Notes under the pieces: model-generated
Told to the model about the DNA's origin: nothing
Seen by the model: only the letters and a program-made list of their open reading frames with translations
The model's database searches: none
Shown here: positions 48,274-55,283 of the stretch, piece after piece
Numbering within the stretch: position 1 is the stretch's first letter
How the letters are laid out: every line of letters starts with the position of its first letter
Source of the DNA: a virus
Virus record (IMG/VR): IMGVR_UViG_3300022723_000068
Location: 1-60,896 of that record
Length of the DNA: 60,896 nt
Direction: 5' to 3' (one strand)
Made by a program: the position numbers and the translations under genes

Positions 48274-48811
48274 AGTCTCCTCCAAACACGGCCCCGTTAT
48301 GACTAAAGACACGCGTCTCTGCAAACGAGCTGATGAACGCCTCTTCGACCTTTACTCCGAAAGGGTGCAGGGCCGAGCGAGATCCCCTAGTGAGTTCGTT
48401 ACGCATCTCTGTGCCCTCAACCAGACTCTCGAGTATGGTGACGAACTCGCGAGCCATTACCGCTTTCACTGTCCCCTTTTGAGCCATCTCCTCGATGGTG
48501 TCGTCGAAGTCGGTGGTCTCGACCAGCGCTTTCTCGACATCGTCAACTGTGTAGACGACGACCGTGTAGACCGAAACCGAGAACCCGTCCTTCGTGGTCA
48601 ACGTCTGCTCGACTTCCACCGACTGTCTTCTGGTCTCAAGCGTCACGACAGAGGTCGTTATCGGCCAATACCAATAGAGATGTCCAGGGCGGAGCAAGAC
48701 GATCCTGCCTCCCGGCTTGAATTTTACGCCGCCTTCTGTCGGGGTCAACAGTTCCATCTGCGGGAGCAGACTCCACAGGAAGTCGAAGATGTCGTTGAGC
48801 CAGTCGAACAC
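48260..48811 (-). CDS. SPFH / band-7 (stomatin-like) protein
   Basis: A 183-aa protein. A short amphipathic start (MFDWLNDIFDFLWSLLPQ) precedes the SPFH pattern GGVKFKPGGRIVLLRPGHLYWYWPITTSVVTLETRRQSVEVEQTLTTKDGFSVSVYTVVVYTVDDVEKAL, and the domain ends with SALHPFGVKVEEAFISSF. Such proteins assemble at membranes into cages or scaffolds. This one lacks the usual long coiled-coil C-terminus. It lies directly before the polymerase gene, suggesting a membrane-linked role in replication or nucleotide enzyme organisation. Confidence 0.75.
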   Translation of the reverse strand: MFDWLNDIFDFLWSLLPQMELLTPTEGGVKFKPGGRIVLLRPGHLYWYWPITTSVVTLETRRQSVEVEQTLTTKDGFSVSVYTVVVYTVDDVEKALVETTDFDDTIEEMAQKGTVKAVMAREFVTILESLVEGTEMRNELTRGSRSALHPFGVKVEEAFISSFAETRVFSHNGAVFGGDYGEE

Positions 48812-49206
48812 TACGTCTCTCTAGAGCCTTTCTGAGCCTCGATCCCACCCCAACCACCGCCGACAAGTTCTATGTCGGCGCAGCGAGGGGCTCTGACCCA
48901 GAGAGAATAGGACACGCCCTTGAGAATGCTCTCAAGTCTGTGCGTAAATTCAGGTCGCACCATTCCGAACATGCCTGGTGCCCAGCGTTTGTAGCCGTTC
49001 CAGTCGTCTTCTTCGTAGATCTCCTCTAAGTAGCCGCCCCAGAGAATTATTCTCAAGGCGTACGCAGGGTGCGTGTGAAAGCACTCGTAGGCGTCCGCCT
49101 TAACAAACTTGTGCAGATCTATTCTCCACCCTCTGAAGTGGAACAGGTGCTTGATGTAGAACACAGGTTCTCCCGCGTGGTTCCCGATCCATCTGTCCCA
49201 GTTCAT
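48811..49206 (-). CDS. Cupin-like protein
   Basis: A 131-aa protein starting at ATG 49206 (ATGA overlap). FHTHPAYALRIILWGGYLEEI and RPEFTHRLESI give the HxH...H pattern of a cupin barrel and WAPGMFGMVRP the second strand set. Metal binding is likely. Cupins occur as sensors, isomerases and dioxygenases; no substrate can be assigned. Coupled to the SPFH gene. Confidence 0.6.
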   Translation of the reverse strand: MNWDRWIGNHAGEPVFYIKHLFHFRGWRIDLHKFVKADAYECFHTHPAYALRIILWGGYLEEIYEEDDWNGYKRWAPGMFGMVRPEFTHRLESILKGVSYSLWVRAPRCADIELVGGGWGGIEAQKGSRET

Positions 49207-49451
49207 CGTCTCTCCACTCCCATGCACCCTTCCCATGCGCGGTTCGGTGGCCAGTACTCCTCGCGTTCTTGGTCCCACTCATCCTCATTGCGGTCTCTGA
49301 GAAGATGCCCGCAGACTAGCGGACGTTCGACCCAGGTCGGAGACTCAGATTCGCCGATATCTCCGGTCGGTAGACTAGAAGGTTCGAACGCGCACTGCCA
49401 CCCAACAGTCAGAAATATTAAAAACGCGAATAGTTTGAGAACCCGACTCAT
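49203..49451 (-). CDS. Small exported protein
   Basis: An 82-aa protein with an N-terminal hydrophobic segment LKLFAFLIFLTVGWQCAFEPSS, perhaps a lipoprotein signal although GWQC is not a good lipobox. The rest is acidic with two more cysteines. Overlaps both neighbours as ATGA. Confidence 0.5.
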   Translation of the reverse strand: MSRVLKLFAFLIFLTVGWQCAFEPSSLPTGDIGESESPTWVERPLVCGHLLRDRNEDEWDQEREEYWPPNRAWEGCMGVERR

Positions 49452-49672
49452 CTGTATCTCCCCGTTACATGCAGCCAGTTGAAGAGTCTACGCACAAAGT
49501 AAGACCTTACGACAGACACGGTCGTAAAGAGTATCGTGATGCTAACGTGCGCCCCAATGTCGACATAGATGCCAAAGAGCGGGAAAACAAGCAACTGAGT
49601 ACAGAGCGCCACTGCGAAACCGATGGCGATCGAGAGACAAACCTCTATGAGGCTCACTATCTTGCGTTGCAC
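49448..49672 (-). CDS. Small conserved membrane protein (DUF7220-like)
   Basis: A 74-aa protein. I chose GTG 49672 with AGGAAG ahead, one base after the ThyA-like stop. The pattern SLIEVCLSIAIGFAVALCTQLLVFPLFGI ... HVSITILFTTVSVVRSYFVRRLFNWLH has two membrane segments and a basic end. I recall it as a common phage family. It lies inside the replication operon; function unknown. Confidence 0.7.
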   Translation of the reverse strand: MQRKIVSLIEVCLSIAIGFAVALCTQLLVFPLFGIYVDIGAHVSITILFTTVSVVRSYFVRRLFNWLHVTGRYR

Positions 49673-49673
49673 G

Positions 49674-50753
49674 TCAGACTTCCTGTACGTCGGCGACTTC
49701 ACTCTGCTTGGCGAGATAGCGCTCTTTGCGTCTTCGTAACCACATCTCGCATAAGGCTCGCCAGTCGTAGGCGCGGACCTCCTGAATGATCTCGAGCGCC
49801 TCGTCGTATCGATCGGCGTTGCCTGACTTGAAGACCTTGTGCGCACGTATCATAGGCAACGCCACACGGCGAAAGAACCAGGACGTATAGCCGAGCGCCT
49901 CGTCCTCCTCGTCCATGAACATCTGCAGATCAGCCTCCCAGCGATCGAGAGGTTCGCCGGCCTGGATGAGATGCGGGGCCGATAGTCTTTCTTGCGCCTC
50001 GTAGGGTGATCTCACGCGCCGCTCCTCATAGTAGGGGGCTGGCGCGTACATTTCGAGTGATCTGATCTTCTCGAGCGTATCGACGTAGGCGTGCCAGTTG
50101 TCGCTGACCTGCCAGTAGCGACCAGGCTCGACCCCAAGGGCGCCGGCCATGTAGGAGAGGAGCATCCCGAAGTGAGGCGCGTCGGCGCCGTAGGTTCCCC
50201 ACACGAGATCGTTCGATCTGTTGAACACCGTCATGTCGAGCATGCCGTAGGGTGACATCTGGAAATGCACGGTCGTGTTGCAGGGCACGTCTTTACCGGG
50301 GAGCACAAGATCGGTCGACGCGTCCCAGATCTGGAGGATCTGCCTACGGCAGTTAGGATTCTCCGCGAGGTTCTTCTGTATCCACGCGAGCTGGTCGAGC
50401 GGGACTCCTCGCGGCGACTGCCATCGTCTGCGCCATCTCTCACCGTAGGCCCCGTGCAGAGTCTCACCGTCGTCGCTGAACTCCCGCATGCGGGCGATGA
50501 AGCGGGCGGGATAGTCGACGTCGTTGCGGCCGGCCAGCATCCATAAGCCCTCAAAAAGAGTCGCGAACGGATTGATGTCGCGCTCCTCCCAGAAGCAGCA
50601 CATCTCGAGCGGCGCCTGGTAGCAGGTCGTCACCGGGTGAGGCGCGACGAGCACCCTCCCCGCTCTGGAATCCGACTCGACGCCGTTGTGCAGGATGTAG
50701 CGTACCGCCATCGGCAGCGCGTCGTGGACGTTCCTTGCGTTTATCACGTGCAT
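49674..50753 (-). CDS. ThyA-like pyrimidine (hydroxy)methylase, Asp at specificity position
   Basis: A 359-aa enzyme starting at ATG 50753 behind GAGGTG. ThyA landmarks: RRQIL (Arg136-137), catalytic Cys158 (VPCNTTVHFQM), NRSNDLVWGTYGAD (Arg179, Asp182, Asp191) and SDNWHAY (His221, Tyr223). Asp191 aligns exactly with E. coli ThyA Asn177, which reads uracil; T4 dCMP hydroxymethylase has Asp there. The divergent surroundings match phage (hydroxy)methylase homologues rather than host ThyA. So dCMP is a possible substrate. It belongs to the operon with dCMP deaminase and a C5 methyltransferase. Confidence 0.8.
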   Translation of the reverse strand: MHVINARNVHDALPMAVRYILHNGVESDSRAGRVLVAPHPVTTCYQAPLEMCCFWEERDINPFATLFEGLWMLAGRNDVDYPARFIARMREFSDDGETLHGAYGERWRRRWQSPRGVPLDQLAWIQKNLAENPNCRRQILQIWDASTDLVLPGKDVPCNTTVHFQMSPYGMLDMTVFNRSNDLVWGTYGADAPHFGMLLSYMAGALGVEPGRYWQVSDNWHAYVDTLEKIRSLEMYAPAPYYEERRVRSPYEAQERLSAPHLIQAGEPLDRWEADLQMFMDEEDEALGYTSWFFRRVALPMIRAHKVFKSGNADRYDEALEIIQEVRAYDWRALCEMWLRRRKERYLAKQSEVADVQEV

Positions 50754-50980
50754 ATTGGCACCTCTATCTTTACCACAATCTGGAGCCTGTCCGAGTAGCA
50801 GCCCGGGCAGACGTAAAACCATCTCTTTACGAATTCTTGCCGGTCCTCGTCCCACTCCTTGACAGGGCCGGACGTATCGAGCTGCGACGTATGCCACTCG
50901 CACTCACAGCACTCACAGACGACGTAGTCGTTAGCTGTTGGCACCAATGAACTCCTCTCCATGTCTGCACGATCCCACAC
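50744..50980 (-). CDS. Small zinc-binding protein
   Basis: A 78-aa protein with VCECCECEWHTSQ ... FYVCPGCYSDRLQIVV: two cysteine pairs for zinc. The start is GTG 50980 behind AAAAGGAGAA. Overlaps the ThyA-like start by 10 bases. Similar zinc ribbons accompany phage nucleotide metabolism genes; role unknown. Confidence 0.6.
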   Translation of the reverse strand: MWDRADMERSSLVPTANDYVVCECCECEWHTSQLDTSGPVKEWDEDRQEFVKRWFYVCPGCYSDRLQIVVKIEVPICT

Positions 50981-51006
50981 ACGTATTCTCCTTTTCTATC
51001 AACAGT

Positions 51007-51495
51007 TTACAATCCTACTGCATGAACAGACCTTTGTAGACCGGCTATGAACTCTCCCCACCACTGAGTCGCCTGCACCAGGTTCTCAGGTCGGTTGTAC
51101 CAGTGATTTCGACCAGAGGTGTGGGGGACGCAGACGAAACGGTAGCCGTGGACCCTGTTGACGTTGAGCTCAAAGAACGGTAGCGACTTGTTGCAGTATC
51201 CGAAGGCTCGAGAGACGTTTCGCCCGACGAAGATTATCGTGCGTTCTCTGGCCATCCTTTCGACGACTTGCGCGGCGATCTTCGCCTTTGCGACTGGAAA
51301 CGAGTCTCCGTTCTGAATGGCTCCAGGGAACTTCTGCAATAGGTTTACACGTTCAAACGTCCGTTCGTACTCCTCCAAGGTCAGTCCAGTCATTTGTTGT
51401 AGTCTATGGCCCGCAGAGTTTCGTATTCGAGCACAGAGGGGGCGCATGGGGTCCGTGTCCGGCCCTGGCGCTTGACCTACGAGAAGCGGCTTCAC
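51007..51495 (-). CDS. Uracil-DNA glycosylase superfamily-like protein
   Basis: A 162-aa protein: PLLVGQAPGPDTDPMRPLCARIRNSAGHRLQQMTGL (3-40), VVERMARERTIIFVGRNVSRAFG and VPHTSGRNHWYNRPENL (about 123-140). These match the UDG-like fold common in phages, with LxGQAPG and a PHxSGRN loop. It could excise bases, or act as a diverged enzyme on modified pyrimidines, as known for phage hypermodification families. ATGA overlap with the 61-aa gene. Confidence 0.65.
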   Translation of the reverse strand: MKPLLVGQAPGPDTDPMRPLCARIRNSAGHRLQQMTGLTLEEYERTFERVNLLQKFPGAIQNGDSFPVAKAKIAAQVVERMARERTIIFVGRNVSRAFGYCNKSLPFFELNVNRVHGYRFVCVPHTSGRNHWYNRPENLVQATQWWGEFIAGLQRSVHAVGL

Positions 51496-51677
51496 TTCTT
51501 CCGTCCGAAATTCGACAAGCTGGTTTCGTTAAACTTTCTACCATTCTCCTGATAGGGCGGTCTTACACCTGTGCCCGCCTCCCATCGTTCTCGCCAGCAG
51601 TCACCGATGCTCTGCAGCGGGAACACGAGCAGTTGCTTTCTGCGGTTGTCCTTCTTTGGTGGCGGTATCTCTTCCAT
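51492..51677 (-). CDS. Hypothetical small basic protein
   Basis: A 61-aa protein (MEEIPPPKKDNRRKQLLVFP, then LQSIGDCWRERWEAGTGVRPPYQ). Overlaps the UDG-like start. Many small phage genes with this outline occur next to replication genes. Function unknown. Confidence 0.5.
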   Translation of the reverse strand: MEEIPPPKKDNRRKQLLVFPLQSIGDCWRERWEAGTGVRPPYQENGRKFNETSLSNFGRKK

Positions 51678-51678
51678 G

Positions 51679-51876
51679 CTACTTCTCCCGACAGTAGAGG
51701 CGCGTGAGCACTTCGAGGTCTCGGTCGACGATGTCGTCGCCCTTGACCTTACACATGCGATTCGCTAATGCACGCACTTGTCTCTTGTTCAATTTAGGCA
51801 GAGCGCTAGTCTCCAAGAACTGATTGATGCGTGTTGTGTATCTGTCCCGCTTCGCTTTGTCTATCGCACCAGACAT
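51679..51876 (-). CDS. Hypothetical small helical protein
   Basis: A 65-aa basic helical protein starting at ATG 51876 behind GGAGAAG: IDKAKRDRYTTRINQFLETSALPKLNKRQVRALANRMCKVKGDDIVDRDLEVL. It overlaps the helicase stop by 16 bases. Possibly a helicase accessory. Not recognised. Confidence 0.5.
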   Translation of the reverse strand: MSGAIDKAKRDRYTTRINQFLETSALPKLNKRQVRALANRMCKVKGDDIVDRDLEVLTRLYCREK

Positions 51877-53066
51877 ACTTCTTCTCCCGCTCTGGTAACA
51901 GCCGTGTAGAGCCATCTGTAGTAGTCGTCGCCGCGCATCATCCGCTCGTCGAACACGAGCACCTTCGGCCACTCACTGCCCTGGCTCTTGTGGCAGGTCA
52001 GTGTGTAGCCGTAGTCGAAGTGGGTAGCCTGGTCCATCTCCCATAGCGTCGGCTTCTCTCCTTGGAAATAGTGGCGGTGGACAGCCAGCTGCTGGACCTG
52101 CCCGCCATCTTCGGGTTCGAGACCAAGCAGAAGATCGCAACCGTCGACGTCTACGAACTCGTCGTCGTCCACTTCCTGCATAGTCTCTCTCACACACCAG
52201 ATGGCGCCGTTTAAGAGACCCACGTCATGTTCATTCTTGAGACACACAAGTCTGTCGCCCACGACAGGCATGCCGCCGTTCTCTCGGCCTAGGAGGCTCC
52301 TGATCCTGTGGTTCCAGCGCTGTCGGGTCTTGTTCTTGCCCACGATGACCTGGTTGACGCTCAAGACGTCTTCTGAGGTGATCTCTTGACGACGGATAAC
52401 GCGGCTCTCTCCGTACTGGCCGGCGTGAGGGATCTCCTTGTTACGGATCGAGGTGGCGAGTCTGATGATCGGGTTGTCGGCGGCCTGCCGATGAATATGC
52501 TCGAGCATGAAGTCGGGCTCGGCGTCGATGAAGTAGCCGGCGCCGTAGACGGGCGGCAGCTGGGCCGGGTCGCCCAGGACCAGGATCTTGCAGCCGAAGG
52601 ACTCAAGATCGCGGCCCATCTCCTCGTTGACCATCGAGACCTCGTCCACGACCAATAGATCTGTCTCTCTTAGATCAGAGTCGAGGTTCAGCGTGAACAT
52701 CGGCCGCTTGGCGTTCTCCTCTTCTAAGGTGATCTCGTGTTTCGTCTTCGCGTAGAAAGGGTCTTTCTCGTCCATATCTTCGAGCTTCTTCTTGAGCTCA
52801 AGGAGACGACTCCTGGACCGTGACGTCGGGACGTACGCGAGGCTGTGTAGCGTTCTTGCAGGGCAGCCCTTCTTCTGCAACACGTGGGCGGCCTTGCCTG
52901 TGTAGGCCCCGAAGAGGACGTTGCCCACGCCCTCCGCGAGGTGTTTAGCCAACGTGGTCTTGCCCGTGCCGGCGTAGCCGAAGAGACGAAAGACCTGTTG
53001 GTCGGAACTCTCCAGCCAGCGTTGCACTGACTGGAGAGCCCGGTTCTGCTCCTCTGAGAACCGCAC
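51861..53066 (-). CDS. SF1B helicase, Dda/RecD2-like
   Basis: A 401-aa ATP-dependent 5'-3' helicase. Motif I GYAGTGKTTL (30-39), motif Ia, motif II DLLVVDEVSMVN (near 140), motif III LVLGDPAQLPPV, and motifs V-VI in the end part (YGYTLTCHKSQGSEWPKVLVFDE, WLYTAVTRAGEEVCLV). Matches Dda of T4 in size and layout. Role in replication or recombination. Directly downstream of the putative ssDNA-binding protein. Confidence 0.9.
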   Translation of the reverse strand: MRFSEEQNRALQSVQRWLESSDQQVFRLFGYAGTGKTTLAKHLAEGVGNVLFGAYTGKAAHVLQKKGCPARTLHSLAYVPTSRSRSRLLELKKKLEDMDEKDPFYAKTKHEITLEEENAKRPMFTLNLDSDLRETDLLVVDEVSMVNEEMGRDLESFGCKILVLGDPAQLPPVYGAGYFIDAEPDFMLEHIHRQAADNPIIRLATSIRNKEIPHAGQYGESRVIRRQEITSEDVLSVNQVIVGKNKTRQRWNHRIRSLLGRENGGMPVVGDRLVCLKNEHDVGLLNGAIWCVRETMQEVDDDEFVDVDGCDLLLGLEPEDGGQVQQLAVHRHYFQGEKPTLWEMDQATHFDYGYTLTCHKSQGSEWPKVLVFDERMMRGDDYYRWLYTAVTRAGEEVCLVR

Positions 53067-53075
53067 GACGACGCT

Positions 53076-53894
53076 CTAGAACGGGATATCGTCGTCGCCG
53101 GCCTCTTCTCCGTCGAGCGACTCGTGAGCCGCTCGCGCCTCGCCCGACTTGACCATCTCAGCGACCTGCTTGGCCGACTCCAGGGCGGGAGATCCCGGCT
53201 CGAGGAGTGATTCCTTGATGGTGCCGTTCGCAGGCGACAGAGTGAAGTTGAAGAAGTCACCCTCGGAGTTCGATTCGCCCTTCGTGCCCAGGCGCACAGT
53301 GTGTGCGTAGATGGGCGGACGGATCTTGCGCTCGCCGACCTTCATGGTAAACATGCGAAGACTGGTGTTCCAGCGCTTGTAAACCTTGATCTTGGTCGAC
53401 GTGAAGGCCACGACCGCCATGCCGACAGGCTCGAGATCCTCGTCCACGACGGAGAAGTAGACGTAGAACGTTTCGACAAGATCGTTCTGGCCGCCTCCCT
53501 CGCGCGGGCACTTGAGTCTGCCGAACTCTTCCGAGTTCTCCTTCGCCTCGGTCACGACTTCGGAGTTAATCGGGTGGAGCCCGACGAAGCCTCCGCCTTC
53601 CTTGCGCGGAACCCACTCGACGTAGATGTGCTCGGTGTGAGCGGGGACCAGGATCAGCCCCTCCTTCGGATCGATGAGCTCGTTCGTCACCGTGTTGAAG
53701 AGCATGCCCGGCTTGGCGCCTTCGACTTCGCCCTTCGCCACCTGGGGCGAGAGCCCTTGGAGACAGGAGATAAACGGGATAGCGATGTCGTCGCGGGTCT
53801 GGTTGTCGAAACCGCCGCCAGTGTCTTCACCGTAGTCGTACATCGCGGCAGCCGTGTTCTTCGGCTTTGCGACTTCCTTCTTACTTTCAGCCAT
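53076..53894 (-). CDS. Putative ssDNA-binding / recombination protein with SSB-like tail
   Basis: A 272-aa protein with a predominantly beta central domain (ILVPAHTEHIYVEWVPRKEGGGFVGLHP..., VETFYVYFSVVDEDLEPVGMAVVAFTSTKIKVYKRW, KIRPPIYAHTVRLGT) and an acidic C-terminus GEEAGDDDIPF. The last six residues equal the tip of bacterial SSB (DDDIPF), which binds many repair and replication proteins. Context between helicases fits an ssDNA-binding role. The N-terminal 30 residues are disordered-looking. Good GGAGG site. Confidence 0.65.
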   Translation of the reverse strand: MAESKKEVAKPKNTAAAMYDYGEDTGGGFDNQTRDDIAIPFISCLQGLSPQVAKGEVEGAKPGMLFNTVTNELIDPKEGLILVPAHTEHIYVEWVPRKEGGGFVGLHPINSEVVTEAKENSEEFGRLKCPREGGGQNDLVETFYVYFSVVDEDLEPVGMAVVAFTSTKIKVYKRWNTSLRMFTMKVGERKIRPPIYAHTVRLGTKGESNSEGDFFNFTLSPANGTIKESLLEPGSPALESAKQVAEMVKSGEARAAHESLDGEEAGDDDIPF

Positions 53895-53936
53895 GGTTAG
53901 GCCTCCTTACTTAATTGCGCGGCCGTATTCATTTAG

Positions 53937-54370
53937 AGTCCCCGGGCACAGAGTGGGACTGTCGGCCTCTCACCGCGTCACGCCACTAGAGCAGGCGTTC
54001 TCTAATTCGGAGGAGAGCCCGACTGAAGTCGGACTCCCACTACGACTTTCTGTTGCCAGGCCGCCGCGGCCCCGCTACTGGCTATGCGGCCAGCGGCAGA
54101 TCGGCTTCATCGAAGCCAAAGTTATCGTCGTTTGCGATTACTTTATTAGTGATTGCGTCACCACTCGAGCTGTCTATCACGCTTCCGCACGCCATGTCGA
54201 ATCCTGTTCAGCCCCGTCAGAAGCGCCCCAAGCATTCCTCAGCGGATTTCAAGGAGGCACCTGCCTTTTGGGTGTCGATCACACACCCTAGAGACGCTTC
54301 TGGTGGAGCTGGCGGGAATCGAACCCGCGTCCACAACGCCTACTAACGCAACTTCATACAGCCATAACTT
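53937..54370 (-). ncRNA. ssrA: Two-piece (permuted) transfer-messenger RNA
   Basis: Read on the minus strand: the acceptor piece ends at 54301 with a T-arm (GCGGGTTCGATTCCCGC) and CAGCTCCACCA; 85 bases later, at 54215, the coding piece begins GGGGCTGAACAGGATTCGAC. The two ends pair as a 7-bp acceptor stem with the G3-U70 pair needed for alanine charging. The gap (54216-54300) starts and ends with GAAGCG / CGCTTC. The tag frame starts at GCA 54135 and reads ANDDNFGFDEADLPLAA before TAG at 54082. A 6-bp stem at 53937-53960 closes the region. Outer ends are approximate. It releases stalled ribosomes and tags the products. Confidence 0.9.
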
Positions 54371-54379
54371 GCCAACGAA

Positions 54380-54943
54380 CTATTTGATCTTTGCAACTCT
54401 CTGGCGAAAGATCGGAAAGAGATCTTCGGGCAGCTCCTCACCGGCCTCGGTCTTTTCCTTGACGAACTTGACCAGGGTCGGGTTAGCGATCGTCTCCGTG
54501 TCGTCCATCTCGAGATCGGGCATTGCCTCTAGGTTCAGATTCTTGAACCTGTCGGCAAGCTCCTCTTCGCCCATTGCAAACTGCGCGGACAGCTTGCGCT
54601 TGATAAGTTTCTCGTGCCCGTGTTCGCGAAGCCAGGCGAAAGCTGCCGCCCGCTTCGCCGTTGGGATCGAGCAGCGCACGTTCTCCTTGATGTCGATCAC
54701 GAGACCGGCCTTCGTCGTAAACTTCTCCAGCTCGATATCGTCCATGATCTCGGGGATCTCCTTCTCCTCGATCTCTCGCAACCGAGTCTGGGCCTTCGCC
54801 AATTGCGCAGCCAGCTTGGCGACCTCCTCAGTCGCCTCGTGCCAGTTTTCAGCCAGCACGTTAAGCATATCGAGCTTATCGCTCGGGGGCTGATCGTCGT
54901 CGCGATAGTCCGCGTAGGGGTCTTGCTCAGCAGTCATATTCAC
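54380..54943 (-). CDS. Conserved coiled-coil phage protein
   Basis: A 187-aa acidic protein. A coiled coil (AENWHEATEEVAKLAAQLAKAQTRLREIEEKEIPEIMDDI) is followed by a compact domain (VIDIKENVRCSIPTAKRAAAFAWLREHGHEKLIKRKLSAQFAMGEEE) and an end NPTLVKFVKEKTEAGEELPEDLFPIF. I recall this family from many phages next to ssDNA-binding or helicase genes. Possibly a helicase loader or replication accessory. The tmRNA gene begins just after its stop. Confidence 0.6.
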   Translation of the reverse strand: MNMTAEQDPYADYRDDDQPPSDKLDMLNVLAENWHEATEEVAKLAAQLAKAQTRLREIEEKEIPEIMDDIELEKFTTKAGLVIDIKENVRCSIPTAKRAAAFAWLREHGHEKLIKRKLSAQFAMGEEELADRFKNLNLEAMPDLEMDDTETIANPTLVKFVKEKTEAGEELPEDLFPIFRQRVAKIK

Positions 54944-55283
54944 TCTCCAGTTCTAGGTCCGCGCATATAGCGATGTACTCTCGTCTCTTCCCGGACCATT
55001 GAAGACACGAGACTCTGCCCTCCGCCATCTCGGAGGCGATGGCCACAGCCCATCCGATCAGGACAGGGTTGCCGATCAGCAGAAGATAATCTGATTCTGT
55101 AAACGATGCCAGCTTTTCTCTCATCTCCGGGACGATGTTCTCCGGCGCGAAGGGGTTGGCGGTAGGCCCGAGAACAAACTCGAGTTCTCCGAACTTCTCA
55201 GCGGGCGTCAGATCGAACCTGGGCACGAGCTCGTTGAGCTCCTTGTCCAGGCTGTGCTGGTTTTGTACTACGTAGACAGTCAT
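54927..55283 (-). CDS. Hypothetical protein
   Basis: A 118-aa protein starting at ATG 55283 (ATGA overlap): TVYVVQNQHSLDKELNELVP, then SDYLLLIGNPVLIGWAVAIASEMAEGRVSCLQWSGKRREYIAICAD. It looks like a small alpha/beta fold. The VYVVQ start is common in phage proteins next to SNF2-type helicases. Function unknown. Confidence 0.55.
   Translation of the reverse strand: MTVYVVQNQHSLDKELNELVPRFDLTPAEKFGELEFVLGPTANPFAPENIVPEMREKLASFTESDYLLLIGNPVLIGWAVAIASEMAEGRVSCLQWSGKRREYIAICADLELESEYDC

Noticed and set aside
48274-48324. Longer N-terminus of DNA polymerase (start at 48324)
   Set aside because: The internal ATG at 48273 has a near-perfect GGAGGA site; the extra 17 residues only copy the SPFH gene end in another frame.
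51005-51020. TTTACA as another early promoter near 51010
   Set aside because: The box points along the plus strand into the 3' end of the UDG-like gene and has no -10 partner or gene.
54301-54340. A separate tRNA gene
   Set aside because: Only a T-arm and acceptor end exist; anticodon and D arms are missing, and the partner half is the tmRNA coding piece.
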